In this document: positions 1 through 9,077 of the stretch, piece by piece
How positions within the stretch are numbered: the first letter of the stretch is position 1
Layout of the letters: every line of letters starts with the position of its first letter
Assembly (NCBI GenBank): GCA_963720645.1
Contig: CAVRFX010000026.1
Span: forward strand, 248,001 to 312,000
DNA from: RYN-230 sp963720645
GTDB lineage: Bacteria > Actinomycetota > Actinomycetes > Streptosporangiales > Streptosporangiaceae
Length of the DNA stretch: 64,000 bases
Reading direction: 5' to 3'
Translations under genes and position numbers: made by a program
The notes under the pieces: model-generated
Seen by the model: the letters and a program-made list of their open reading frames with translations, nothing else
Database searches by the model: none
Told to the model about the DNA's origin: nothing

Positions 1-440
1 TCCGGCACGGGGATCCCGGCCGCCGCGAGATGGTCGCGTTTCCACTGCTGGGTTCCGGGGTGATCGACCTCGAAGATCCGGGACGGGCCCTCGTCGGCGT
101 CGCCTGTGCGGTAGGCGAACGAGTCCAGGCCCGCGCCGAGGATCACGTACTGCGTCGTGCCGTCGCGGACGCAGGCGGCCAGGTGGGTCTCGGTGAACCG
201 GCTGCGGCAGAGCACCTGGGCCCGGGCGCAGGACAGCACCAGGTGCGTGCCGTGGGCCCGGTGATAGCTGATGAATTCGTCGGCCCGCTCGCCGAGCAGG
301 GCGGCGGCCAGGTGATCGCCGAAGATGACGGGCTCGCCGTCCACGATCAGGTGGGCGGCCCGGGCTGCGGCGGCGGTCAGGGCGGTCTGGCTGGGCAGAC
401 GACTGGTTTCCACGCCGCGGACAATAGCCGATGATCCCAT
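1..440 (-). CDS. Class I SAM-dependent methyltransferase, TIGR00027-like (partial, cut by window edge)
   Basis: The minus strand reads from ATG 440 to the window edge, so the C-terminal half is missing. The visible 146 residues contain a Rossmann SAM-binding motif, YVILGAGLDSFAYR, at about residues 98-111, followed by an acidic strand end, FEVDHPGTQQWKR. That pairing is typical of the TIGR00027/LCM-like methyltransferases that actinobacteria carry in many copies. The substrate cannot be predicted. The first 50 residues (AAARAAHLIVDGE, then FGDHLAAALLG) match the usual helical lead-in of the family. The upstream 80 bases are AT-rich compared with the rest of the window and should hold its promoter, but I could not place a convincing one. 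The start could also lie at an internal GTG about ten codons further in. Confidence 0.75.
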   Translation of the reverse strand, partial: MGSSAIVRGVETSRLPSQTALTAAAARAAHLIVDGEPVIFGDHLAAALLGERADEFISYHRAHGTHLVLSCARAQVLCRSRFTETHLAACVRDGTTQYVILGAGLDSFAYRTGDADEGPSRIFEVDHPGTQQWKRDHLAAAGIPVP

Positions 441-521
441 TAACAATACCACATAAATGAATTTTCCGAAAGCCTATTTGAATTACAATTGCGCGTCACA
501 GGCGGCCATTACCCAGGGCGC

Positions 522-1119
522 TCAGCCGTCACCGGACGAGCCGTTCGCGGACGGGCGGTTCACGGGCGGCCCGTCCGCGGCCGGGCCGTTCGCGGCCAGC
601 CCGTTCGGGGACGGGCCGGTCAGGTCCTTGGCGAGCAGGATGTCGTCGACGTACTGGCCCTCGATCAGGAACTCGCCCCGCAGCAGCCCCTCCTGTTCGA
701 ACCCGAACCGGGTGTACAGCCGGATCGCCTGGGGGTTGGTGCTGAAGGTCCGCAGGCTCAGCTTGCGGGCGCCATGGGCCCGGGCCCGTTCCTCCGCCGC
801 GCCCAGCAGCGCGGTGGCCACTCCCCTGCGCCGCGCCTCCGGCGCCACCGCGAGCCCCAGCACCGAGATCACATGGGCGTTCTCGGGCAGCGGCAGCGGG
901 GACCCGAGCCGGATGTACCCGACCACCGCGCCGTCGATCTCAGCGACCAGGAAGGCTTGCGGCGGGCTCTCGGTCAGGAAGAAGACCGAGCCCGCCTGCT
1001 GGATCACCGACGGGAACCCGCTCCGCGGCGACCACGAGATCCTGTCCAGCTGGGCCAGCTGTGCCTCGTCGGAGGCACTGCGCCACCCGGACCTTGACCG
1101 GGCTGACTGGTGCGGTCAT
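522..1119 (-). CDS. GNAT-family N-acetyltransferase (frame broken near its start)
   Basis: The product would transfer an acetyl group from acetyl-CoA to an unknown amine. The acetyl-CoA loop is visible as VAPEARRRGVATALLG (R-R-x-G-x-A), followed by the late motif TNPQAIRLYTRFGF. The intact body is readable from GTG 1007, but coding potential continues upstream (ASDEAQLAQLDRISW), which is the normal GNAT beginning. A better start, ATG 1119 (MTAPVSPVKVRVA), with GGAAGG about 8 bases ahead, lies one frame away. A single extra base near 1080 joins the two. The C-terminus ends in a Gly/Pro/Asn/Ala-rich tail built from short repeats around NGPA. It is divergent from the next gene, with about 110 bases between. 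Substrate unknown. Confidence 0.8.
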
Positions 1120-1228
1120 GCGATTATCCTTCCGCACTCACATCCGTCCCCTCACGCCGAGGCGGGGTCCGGGTCACGAGCCCGCGTCCGCGCGGTTTGC
1201 GTCGGTGCCTGATGGCAAGATCGCGGAC

Positions 1229-2427
1229 ATGACGAACTCAGCCGCCCCGTCTGGCGTCGCCGCGGGAGGAGCGGGCCTCGACTACGGGCCAGGCCGCGAT
1301 CACGGCCGAGCGGGCCGCCGCTCAGCTGCTGTCCGGCCCGCCCGCGGGCCGCGCCGAGGAGGTCGCCGGGCGGCTGCTGGCCATCCAGGGCCAGGATCCG
1401 CGCGGGGCACGGCTGGCCGTCCGCGCGCGCAGTCAGGGACTGTCCGCCGCGGACATCGATCACGCGCTCACGGTGGACCGCTCGCTGGTGATCAGCTGGC
1501 TGAACCGCGGCACCCTGCACCTGGTGCGCAGCGAGGACTACTGGCCGCTGCACCGGCTCACCACGCCGCAGCTGGAGGCGGGCTGCGCCCGCCGTCTCGG
1601 CCAGGAGGGCATCACGCCGGCCGAGGCCGACCGCGCGGCCGGGCTGATCGAGCGGTTCCTCACCAGCGACGGCCCGCTGACCCGCGCGCAGCTCGCCGGG
1701 CGGCTGCAGGCCGCCGGGGTCCGGACGCAGGGGCAGGCGCTGGTGTTCCTGCTGTTCCTGACGTCACTGCGGGGGATCTCGGTGCGCGGGCCCATGATCG
1801 GCAAGCAGCACGCCCACGTGCTGGCCCGGGACTGGCTGGGCGCGCCGCCCGCCGCTCCCGATCGGGACGCCGGCCTGGGCTGGCTGGCCCGCCGTTACCT
1901 GGCCGGGCATGCCCCGGCCACCGACCGGGACCTGGCGAAGTGGGCCGGCCTGACGTTGCGGGACGCGCGCCGGGCGCTGCGGCACATCGCCGCCGAGCTG
2001 GTCGAGGGCGAGGACGGGCTGCTCCGGCTGGCACCTGCCGCGGGCCGTCCCGGGCCGGCCGGTGGGGCCGGATCAGCAGGCGACCAGGGTGCGGCAGGCG
2101 GTCCCGGCCCGGCGGGCGGCAGGGATCGCGCCGGGCCGGGACCGGGGCCGGCGCTGCCGCCACCCCGGCTGCTGGGCGTGTTCGATCCGCTCCTGCACGG
2201 CTGGCAGTCCCGGGCGGCGGTGCTGGGGCGGCACGAGCCGGACATCGTCCGCGGCGGCATGTTCGGCTCCTTCGCGCTGGCGGGCGGCCGGGCGGTCGGC
2301 ACCTGGGGCCTGGCCGGCGAGCAGGTCTCGCTGACCTTGCTGGAACGCGTCAGCCCCGAGAGCCGGCGGGCCCTGGAAGCCGACGCAGCAGGACGTCCGG
2401 CGCTTCCTCGGGCTGGCCGGGCCCTAG
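1229..2427 (+). CDS. Winged-helix HTH_42 protein, AlkZ/AlkX (YcaQ)-like (two frame breaks)
   Basis: The intact centre (from about 1233 to 2390) carries the HTH_42 pattern: LLAIQGQDPRGARLAVRAR, then SLVISWLNRGTLHLV, and late VFDPLLHGW with an R-GGMFGSFALAGGR-type segment. The superfamily includes the DNA glycosylases AlkZ and AlkX, whose catalytic Gln-x-Gln/Asp motif would be the Q-G-Q here; the middle residue is Gly rather than a hydrophobic residue, so activity is uncertain. No ATG/GTG start is available in the main frame: the best one, ATG 1229 (MTNSAAPSG), is in another frame. Near 2390 the frame also breaks, because the family-like ending VRRFLGLAGP with stop TAG 2425 lies one frame away. 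A Gly/Pro-rich spacer occupies about residues 270-300. It may be a DNA-repair or resistance protein. Confidence 0.65.
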
Positions 2428-2530
2428 CCATCCCGGCGTAAGGGGCGGGGAGGGACCCCGACCCGGCCGCACCCCGCCTGTCCCGGGACCGCCCGGGGAC
2501 GGGGAGGACGAAAAGTTTGAGATATAACGC

Positions 2531-2559
2531 TTGCCGCCTGGCGCCCGCTTCCATATACT
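2531..2559 (+). promoter_or_regulatory. Predicted sigma-70-type promoter of padR, with ATATAC direct repeats
   Basis: A -35 element TTGCCG (2531-2536) and a -10 element TATACT (2554-2559) are spaced by 17 bases. The start of transcription would be near 2566, about 25 bases before the padR start codon. ATATAC occurs at 2553-2558, overlapping the -10, and again at 2569-2574. PadR regulators usually bind ATAT-containing sites at their own promoter, so these repeats are a plausible operator for autorepression. The operator role is an inference. Confidence 0.6.
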
Positions 2560-2591
2560 CGGCTACGGATATACGGAGACGGAGAAGTAAG

Positions 2592-3344
2592 GTGGCGGTC
2601 ATGGCGGGCAAGCGGCGGCGGGTGTCCAATCCCCTGGCCCTCGCCGTGCTGTCCTCGCTCCGCGAGCGGCCGATGCATCCGTACGAGATGGCCGCGACCA
2701 TGCGCGCGCAGGGCAAGGAGCGCAGCATCAAGCTGAACTACGGCTCCCTGTACACCGTGGTCGACAACCTGGCCAAGCACGGCCTCATCGAGGCCATGCA
2801 GGCCAGCCGTGAAGGCCGCCGCCCCGAGCGGACCGTGTACCGCCTCACCGACGAGGGCCGGGCGGAGCTCGAGGACTGGCTGACCGAGCTGCTCGGCACC
2901 CCGGTCAAGGAGTACCCGCAGTTCGAGGCGGCGCTCGCGGAGATGGCGGTGCTCCCCCCGGCCCAGGTGCGCGACGTGCTCGAGCGCCGGGTCGAGGCCC
3001 TGGAGAAGGGGCTGGCGCAGGAACGGGCCGAGCTCGCCCAGCTTCCCTGGCTCCCCCGCCTGTTCCTGCTCGAGAACGAGTACCACCTGGCCGTGCAGGA
3101 GGCCGAGCTGGCCTGGGTGCGCGGCCTGGTGCGGGAGCTCCAGGAGGGCTCCTTCCCCCTGATGAAGGAGTGGGACCACTGGACCCGGACCGGGGAATTC
3201 CCGGACGGCCTGGCGCCGGAGCTCTACGAGGCGGCTGGCCTGGCCGGGAAGGCGGGGGAAGACACCGCGGCCGCGGCCGACGCGGACGAGCCCGGCCCCG
3301 GCGCCGGTCCTGGCGCCGGCTCCGGCGGGGAAGGGGGCCGCTGA
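2592..3344 (+). CDS. PadR-family transcriptional regulator
   Basis: A winged helix-turn-helix of the PadR type fills residues 10-95: NPLALAVLSSLRERPMHPYEM, LNYGSLYTVVDNLAKHGLIE, and RTVYRLTDEGRAELEDWL. The C-terminal half (about 100-215) is helical, like PadR subfamilies with a long dimerisation coil, and the last 25 residues are Gly/Pro/Ala-rich. GTG 2592 is preferred because GGAG sits 7 bases ahead; ATG 2601 is the alternative. The drug-exporter genes start 175 bases downstream on the same strand, so it probably represses drrA/drrB-like expression and its own. The ligand is unknown. Confidence 0.85.
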   Translation: MAVMAGKRRRVSNPLALAVLSSLRERPMHPYEMAATMRAQGKERSIKLNYGSLYTVVDNLAKHGLIEAMQASREGRRPERTVYRLTDEGRAELEDWLTELLGTPVKEYPQFEAALAEMAVLPPAQVRDVLERRVEALEKGLAQERAELAQLPWLPRLFLLENEYHLAVQEAELAWVRGLVRELQEGSFPLMKEWDHWTRTGEFPDGLAPELYEAAGLAGKAGEDTAAAADADEPGPGAGPGAGSGGEGGR

Positions 3345-3518
3345 CCTGACCCAGGACGCGGCCGGCCCCCGGCAAGGTGCGGGAACACCTGACCAGGGGC
3401 CGATCCTCGAACCGATCCCGCGGGAACGAGATCCGATCGGGTTGTTGCAGCTCAAGGATACTCGGTGAGTTCCCCGCGGGGCGGTTCAGCCAACCGACCC
3501 GACGCGGAGGAACACGTC

Positions 3519-4573
3519 ATGAGTACCCAGGCGCAGGATGCGGGCCCGGCCCGCACCACGCCCCGCCGGGCTCTCGCCATCGAGGCCCGTGATCTCGTCA
3601 AGACCTATCCCAAGGGGATCCGCGCCCTCGACGGGCTGAGCTTCACCGTCCAGGAGGGCACGGTCTTCGGCCTGCTCGGCCCCAACGGGGCGGGCAAATC
3701 CACCACCGTCAAGATCCTGACCACGCTGGCGCAGGCCGATTCCGGGTCGGCCAGCGTGGCCGGCCTGGACGTGCGCGCCCAGGCCGCCGCGGTGCGCCGC
3801 GCCATCGGCGTGGTCGCCCAGCGGTCCGGGGCCGACCCGACCGCCACCGGCCGGGAGAACCTGCTGCTGTCCGGGCGCATCCAGGGCCTGCGCGGCCGGG
3901 AGCTGGGCCGCCGGGCGGACGAGCTGCTGGCCCGGTTCGACCTGGCCGACGCCGCGGCCCGGATGGTCCGGACCTACTCGGGCGGTATGCAGCGCCGGCT
4001 CGACGTGGCCATGGGGCTGATCCACCGGCCGGAGGTGCTGTTCCTCGACGAGCCCACCGCGGGCCTGGACCCGGAGTCCCGCTCGGCGATGTGGGACGAG
4101 ATCGCCCGGCTGTCCGCGGGCGAGGGCCTCACGATCCTGCTGACCACGCACTACCTGGAGGAGGCCGACCGGCTGGCCAGCCAGCTGGCCATCGTCGAAC
4201 GCGGCTCCGTGGTCGCGGCGGGGAGCCCGGACGAGCTGAAGGCCCGGCTGCACGGCGACTCCGTGCACGTCGAGCTGGCCGGCCCCGGCGACCCCGCGCG
4301 ACTGGACGAGGTCTTGCGCCAGGTCCCGGAGGTGCGCGACGTCAGCGTGACCGGGACCCAGCTGAGCGCCCGGGCCGACGACGGGGCCACACCCTGCCCG
4401 CGCTGCTCATCGCGCTGGAACGGGCGGGGATCGGGGTGCACGGGATCACCGCCGCCCGCCCCACGCTCGACGACGTGTACCTGCGCTACGCCGGGCGGCG
4501 GTTCGCCGAGGCCGAGGAGCCGGCCGCGGACCCCAGCCAGCCCGCCCAGACCCCGTCCGGAGGACCCCGATGA
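3519..4573 (+). CDS. ABC exporter ATP-binding protein, DrrA family (frame break near 4384)
   Basis: This is the ATPase of a two-component drug exporter. Walker A is GPNGAGKST (about residue 56), the signature is YSGGMQRRLDVA, Walker B is VLFLDEPTAGLDPESR, and the switch His lies in LLTTHYLEEADRL. The start ATG 3519 has GGAGG 8 bases ahead. The C-terminal DrrA-type extension is interrupted: after SARADDG the reading frame gives nonsense, while the expected continuation (TLPALLIALERAGIGVHGI, then PTLDDVYLRYAGR) continues in the next frame to TGA 4573. One missing G in the four-G run at 4382-4385 would restore it. It overlaps the permease by ATGA. The exporter may handle a hydrophobic antibiotic or lipid. 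Confidence 0.88.
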
Positions 4574-5346
4574 CCACCATCGCCACGCATACCACCTGGA
4601 TGACCCAGCGCCAGCTGAAGGCGCTGGTCCGCCAGCCCGCCTACCTCATCATCCAGATCATCCAGCCCGCGATCTGGCTGTTCCTGTTCGGTTCGCTGTT
4701 CCGCAAGGTGGCGGAGCTGCCCGGATTCGGCGCCCCGTCCTACCTTGACTACCTGGTGCCCGGGGTCGTCGTGATGAGCGCGCTGTCCACCAGCATGTGG
4801 AGCGGCATGACGGTGCTCGAGGAGATCGACCGCGGCATCATGGACCGGTTCCTGGTCCTGCCGCTGCGCCGCTCGGCGATCATCAACGCCTCGGTCGTCA
4901 TGCAGTCGATCGGCACGGTGATCCAGTCACTGATCATCGTGGGGCTGGGCCTGGCCGCCGGCGCCCGCTACCCGGGCGGCGCGGCCGGCCTGATCGTCCT
5001 GCTGGTGGTGTCGGTCCTGGTGGCGGTGGTGTTCAGCGCACTGTCCAACACCATCGGGATGCTGGCCCGGGAGCGCGAGACCATCATCGGCCTCAGCGTG
5101 TTCCTGCTGCTGCCGCTGACGTTCCTGTCCACGGCGTTCATGGCCCCGGCTCTGATGCCGCACTGGATGCGGATCGTTGCGGACTGCAACCCGGTCAACT
5201 GGGCGCTGGAAGCGGCGCGGGCCGCGATGAGCGCCACCCCGGACTGGGGGCGGGTCCTCGCCCAGGGCGGCGGGCTGCTCGCCCTCGCGGTGGCGGTCAC
5301 CGCCCTGTCGGTGCTGACCTTCCGCGCCTACCAGAAGTCCGTGTAG
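4570..5346 (+). CDS. ABC-2 type exporter permease, DrrB family
   Basis: A 258-residue membrane protein with six predicted hydrophobic segments, starting after a short cytoplasmic N-terminus (WMTQRQLKALVRQPAYLI). It shows the ABC-2 family features YLVPGVVVMSALSTSMWSG and, near the end, LPLTFLSTAFMAPALMPHWM followed by a last helix. It should form the membrane channel for the ATPase encoded directly upstream, since the start codon overlaps that gene's stop (ATGA). Its length is normal for DrrB-like permeases. The substrate is not predictable; PadR-linked DrrAB systems usually export amphipathic toxic compounds. Confidence 0.9.
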   Translation: MTTIATHTTWMTQRQLKALVRQPAYLIIQIIQPAIWLFLFGSLFRKVAELPGFGAPSYLDYLVPGVVVMSALSTSMWSGMTVLEEIDRGIMDRFLVLPLRRSAIINASVVMQSIGTVIQSLIIVGLGLAAGARYPGGAAGLIVLLVVSVLVAVVFSALSNTIGMLARERETIIGLSVFLLLPLTFLSTAFMAPALMPHWMRIVADCNPVNWALEAARAAMSATPDWGRVLAQGGGLLALAVAVTALSVLTFRAYQKSV

Positions 5347-5432
5347 CCGGGCCGTGCCGCGGGCCCGCGGGCCTGCGGCACGGCCGGTCCCGGGGCTTGC
5401 GGGCAGGCCGGGAACCCCCACAGGCCGTGAAC

Positions 5433-5520
5433 CCCAGAAGCCGGGAAGCCCAGAAGCCCGCAAGCCCCGAAGCCCGCAAGCCCCGAAGCCCCATAGGCCC
5501 CGGAAACCCCACAGGCCCCA
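5433..5520. repeat. Short degenerate tandem repeat between the exporter and the insertion sequence
   Basis: The 190 bases between the permease stop and the left IS end contain a run of degenerate 7-10-base units based on AAGCCC and AAGCCCCG, giving a strongly strand-biased purine/C pattern. I see no gene in it. It may include a transcription end for the exporter operon, but no clean stem-loop is present. Confidence 0.6.
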
Positions 5521-5538
5521 TGGGAACCCACTCCTCGC

Positions 5539-5584
5539 TCGTGATCAACCGATTGGTGTCGTTATAAGACCCTGTTGGCTTATT
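5539..5584 (+). repeat. Left terminal inverted repeat of the IS
   Basis: These 46 bases begin TCGTGATCAACCG and end GGCTTATT. They match the reverse complement of 7376-7421 at 45 of 46 positions. Such long repeats are expected to be the transposase-binding ends. Confidence 0.9.
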
Positions 5585-5699
5585 TGGTGACGCGCCGGAC
5601 AGCTTCATCCGGGTTGATCATGGCTGGGTTCATGATCGTCGGGCGGTCGCCGTGTTCTGCTTTCCTTGTTGCCTGCCGTGGCCGCAGAATCGGGTTGTC

Positions 5700-7372
5700 A
5701 TGTCGATGCAGCCGAGGCCGTGGCCTGAGGCGCCGGCTGCGACCGCCAAGGTGGCGCGGGCGGCGTTCCGTAAAGGGAGCCTGGCGATGCGGGCCCGCGA
5801 TGAGCTGGGCGCCTGGTACCAGGACGCGGATTTCGCGGCGGCGTATGGGGTGCGGGGCGCGCCGGGGATGTCCCCGGCGCAGCTGGCGATGGTGACGGTG
5901 CTGCAGTTCACCGAGAACCTGACTGACCGGCAGGCCGCGGATGCGGTGCGGGGCCGGCTGGACTGGAAATACGCCCTGGGCCTGCCGTTAGACGACGAGG
6001 GGTTCGACTTCAGCGTGCTGAGCGAGTTCCGGTCCCGGCTGGTCGCGGCGGGCCTGGAACGCAGCCTGTTTGACTTGCTGCTGGAGCGGCTGAAAGAGCT
6101 CGGCCTGGTGAAAGCGGGGGGGACGGCGCGGACTGATTCGACGTATGTGCTGGGCCGGATCCGGGACCTGAACCGGCTGGAGCTGGCCGGGGAAACGGTC
6201 CGGGCGGCGCTGGAGGCCCTGGCCGCGGCCGCGCCGGGCTGGCTCGCCGGGCTGATCGATGCCTCGTGGCAGGAGGTCTACGGGCAGCGGATCGACGGGA
6301 TGCGGCTGCCGGCCAGCGAGGCGGAACGCAAGGACCTGGCCAGCCAGTACGGTGCCGACGGCACCGTGGTGCTGGACGCCGTCCGCGCGCCCGGCGCGCC
6401 GTCGTGGCTGCGGGAGCTGCCCGCCGTCGAGACGCTGCGCCGGATCTGGGTGCAGCAGTACTACCGGAACGGGCGGGGGGCGGTGGTAATGCGGGAAGCC
6501 GGCGAGCAGGGCCTCCCGCCGGGCAGATCGGCGATCGTCTCGCCGTATGACCTGGATGCCCGCTACAGCGAAAAGCGCGGCAGGGGCTGGCTGGGCTACA
6601 AGATCCACCTCACCGAGACCTGCCAGGTGCCGGGGCCTGACGGCAGCCGCGGCGGCCCGAACCTGATCATCAGCGTGGCCACCACGCCGGCCAGCACCGC
6701 CGACGTGGCGATGACCACCCCCGTGCACGACATGCTCGCCACCGCCAGGCTGGCCCCCGCTGAGCACGCCGTCGATGCCGGGTATGCCTGCGCGGACGAG
6801 CTGGTCACTGCCCAGGCCCGCGGGATCACCCTGACTGGCCCGTTGCGCACCACCGCCACCCGCCAGCGGCGCACCGGCGGCTACACCGCGGAGATGTTCG
6901 CCATCGACTGGGACCGCCAGCAGGTCAGCTGCCCCCAGGGCATCACCAGCACCACCTGGTGCGAGCACACCCGCAAGGGAGCCGGCCAGATCACGGTCCG
7001 CTTCCCGGCGGCCGCCTGCCACCCCTGCCCCGCCCGGGCCCAGTGCACCACCTCAGCGGCCGGCCGCGAGCTAGGCCTGCGCCCCCGCGAAATCCACGAG
7101 GCGGTCACCACCGCCCGCGCCGAACAGGCCACCCCCGCCTGGAAACGCCGGTACGCCATCCGCGCTGGCGTCGAGGGAACCATGTGGCAAGCCACCCACG
7201 TCACCGGCATCCGCCGCGCTCGCTACACCGGCCTGGCCCGGACCAGCCTCGAGCACAACGCACCGCCGCCGCGATCAACCTGATCCGCCTCAACGCCTGG
7301 TGGACCGGCAAACCACTGGACCGGACCCGGACCACCTGCCTCCAGCGGCTCGACCTAGCCCCGGCAGCCTGA
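5700..7372 (+). CDS. IS1182-family transposase (C-terminal frame break)
   Basis: The N-terminal third has the DUF772-type region (MSPAQLAMVTVLQFTENLTDRQAADAV, then DFSVLSEFRSRL). The catalytic domain follows with TARTDSTYV, GYKIHLTETC and DAGYACADEL, giving the acidic residues of a DDE transposase. A Cys-rich CHPCPARAQC stretch precedes the end. Near 7255 the frame runs into a premature TGA (7281), while the family ending AAAINLIRLNAWW continues in the neighbouring frame to TGA 7372. One missing base before ACCGCCGCC would repair it. The element is therefore either disabled or affected by a sequencing error. ATG 5706 is an alternative start. Confidence 0.85.
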
Positions 7373-7375
7373 ACC

Positions 7376-7421
7376 AATAAGCCAACAGGGTCCTATAACG
7401 ACACCAATCGGTTGATCACGA
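7376..7421 (-). repeat. Right terminal inverted repeat of the IS
   Basis: This copy is inverted relative to the left end and begins immediately after the transposase stop region. With the left copy it defines the element boundaries. Confidence 0.9.
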
Positions 7422-7451
7422 AGGAAGGCCTGGGCGGCGCGGCTGAGGGGG

Positions 7452-8501
7452 TTAGCCAGCCAGGTGGCGGACCTGCTCGATGAGGCGGACCCGCTCGGCG
7501 TGGGTGCCGGCCAGCGGGGTGACGTTGAGCGTGCTCACCCCGGCCTCCTTCATCGCCGCGACCCGCTCGGCGACCAGGCTTTCCGGCCCGATCAGCGACG
7601 TTCCCTCCAGCAGCTCGGCGGGCACCAGGGCCGCGGCCTCCTGCTTGCGGCCCGCCAGGTACTCGTCCTGGATCCGGGCGGCCGTCTCCTCGAACCCGAA
7701 CCGCACCGCGAGCTCGTAGTAGAAGTTGCGACCTTTGTCCCGGTGCGGGCCCATCCCGCCGATGTACAGCGCGAACATCGGCCGGCCCAGGTCCAGGTAT
7801 GCGGCCACGTCCGGGCCGATAGCCAGCGGAGCGGACGCCACCACATCCAGCGGGCCGAGTGACGGGTCACGGCGGGCCTGGCCGGCGGCGAGCGGTTCCG
7901 CCCAGGCGATGGCCGCCTTCTCCGGGTAGAAGAAGATCGGCTGCCAGCCCTCGGCCAGCTCGGCCGCGAGCGCCACGTTCTTGGGCCCCAGCGCTGCGAC
8001 CATGATCGGGATCCGTTCCCGGACCGGATGGTTGATCAGCTTCAGCGGCTTGCCGAGCCCGGTGCCCTGCTCGGGCGGCAGCGGAATCGTGTAATGCTTC
8101 CCCGCGTACTCCAGCCGCTCCCGGCGCCACACCTTGCGGCAGATCTCGATCACTTCCCGGGTGCGGCCGATCGGGGCGTCGTAGGGCACCCCGTGCCATC
8201 CCTCGATCACCTGCGGGCCGGACGCCCCGAGCCCCAGCGTGAACCGGCCGCCGGAGACATAGTCGAGCCCGGCTGCGGTCATCGCGGTGAGCGCAGGGGT
8301 CCGCGAGTACAGCTGGAAGATTCCTGAGCCGATCTCGAGCCGCTCGGTCTTGGCCGCGATGAACCCCAGCTGGCTCACCGCGTCGAAGCTATAGGCCTCG
8401 GGCACGAACACGATGTCCAGCCCGGCCTTCTCGTAGTCGGCGAGCTCGGTGACCGTCTCGGCGAAACCGCCGGCGTAGTTGAGATGCATCCCGATGCGCA
8501 T
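7452..8501 (-). CDS. LLM-class F420-dependent oxidoreductase
   Basis: A luciferase-like monooxygenase-fold flavin/F420 enzyme of about 349 residues. The N-terminal strand is MRIGMHLNYAGGFAETV, followed by DIVFVPEAYSFDAVSQLGF, the bulge strand GSGIFQLYSRTPALTAMTAAGLDYVS, and GGRFTLGLGASGPQVIEGWHG, the diagnostic LLM sequence; later IPIMVAALGPKNVALAAELAEGW. It resembles the Rv3520c-type F420-dependent subfamily. The start is taken at ATG 8501, because AAAGG precedes it, rather than at an ATG seven codons upstream. Its stop lies 30 bases from the IS. Reaction and substrate cannot be stated. Confidence 0.88.
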   Translation of the reverse strand: MRIGMHLNYAGGFAETVTELADYEKAGLDIVFVPEAYSFDAVSQLGFIAAKTERLEIGSGIFQLYSRTPALTAMTAAGLDYVSGGRFTLGLGASGPQVIEGWHGVPYDAPIGRTREVIEICRKVWRRERLEYAGKHYTIPLPPEQGTGLGKPLKLINHPVRERIPIMVAALGPKNVALAAELAEGWQPIFFYPEKAAIAWAEPLAAGQARRDPSLGPLDVVASAPLAIGPDVAAYLDLGRPMFALYIGGMGPHRDKGRNFYYELAVRFGFEETAARIQDEYLAGRKQEAAALVPAELLEGTSLIGPESLVAERVAAMKEAGVSTLNVTPLAGTHAERVRLIEQVRHLAG

Positions 8502-8580
8502 ATCCGGCCTTTCGCGGGGCAACCGAGCCGAATGCCGTTCGGCCCAGGTGATGTTGAGGGTAGCGGGCGCCCCTCCGGGG

Positions 8581-9077
8581 TCAACCTTCAGCCGGCGTCG
8601 GGGCGGCGGCCTCGGACACCGTGTCCTCCCCGGCAGCCGCCCTGACCGCGGCCAGCTCGGCGATCGCCTGGAGCGCGAGCTGGTAGGACATCAGGCCGAA
8701 GCCGGCCACCGTCCCGTCCGCCACGCCAGCCACCACGGACGTGTGCCGGAACTCCTCACGCCGGGCCGGGTTGGTCATGTGCACCTCCACCAGCGGCGCG
8801 GTGCGCATGCGAGCGCATCGCGCAGCGCGTAGGAGTAGTGGGTGAAGGCGGCCGGGTTGAGGACCAGCGGCGTCCGGGCCGCGGCCGCCTCCTGGACCCA
8901 GGCGATCATCTCGGCCTCGTCGTCGGTCTGCCGGACCTCGACGTGCAGGTCCAGCGTGCGCCCGGTGAGCCGGCAGGTCTCCACCAGGTCATCGAACGTC
9001 TGGGTGCCGTACACGTCCGGCTCCCTCGACCCCAGCTGGGCAAGGTTGGGCCCGTTGAGCACGAGTACCTGCTTCAC
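8581..9077 (-). CDS. aroQ: 3-dehydroquinate dehydratase, type II (frame break near 8810)
   Basis: It converts 3-dehydroquinate to 3-dehydroshikimate in the shikimate pathway. The N-terminus shows VLVLNGPNLAQLGSREPDVYG with the conserved Asn and the lid Arg/Tyr, then VRQTDDEAEMIAWVQ, LNPAAFTHYSYALRDAL, and after a frame change LVEVHMTNPARREEFRHTSVV with the catalytic His region and GVADGTVAGFG. The start GTG 9077 has AGGAGGT 8-9 bases ahead. The gene is currently joined in frame to aroB, which lacks its own stop, although a GTGA overlap (TGA 9076-9074) is present in the next frame. The C-terminal third is readable only after one indel near 8805-8815. Confidence 0.85.

Larger units (their letters stand above)
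5539..7421. mobile_element. IS1182-family insertion sequence
   Basis: A 1.88-kb element bounded by long inverted repeats and carrying one transposase gene read left to right. The left end 5539-5584 and right end 7376-7421 are inverted copies of 46 bases with a single mismatch (A/G at 5566 against its partner). No flanking target duplication is obvious: bases outside the repeats differ. The element sits between the drug exporter and the LLM oxidoreductase gene and ends only 30 bases from the latter's stop codon, so it interrupts no recognisable gene. Confidence 0.85.

Noticed and set aside
443..475. A TATTGT -10 element for the methyltransferase gene, with leaderless transcription
   Set aside because: Only two bases separate it from the ATG, too close for a start at the codon, and the -35 match is weak.
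1061..2527. A 488-codon plus-strand frame across the HTH_42 gene
   Set aside because: Arg/Gly/Ala-rich shadow translation. Its only useful part is the possible true start at ATG 1229.
9077..9077. Accepting the AroB-AroQ fusion as proven
   Set aside because: The junction has its own ribosome-binding site, GTG start and nearby out-of-frame TGA, and indel errors are common throughout the window.
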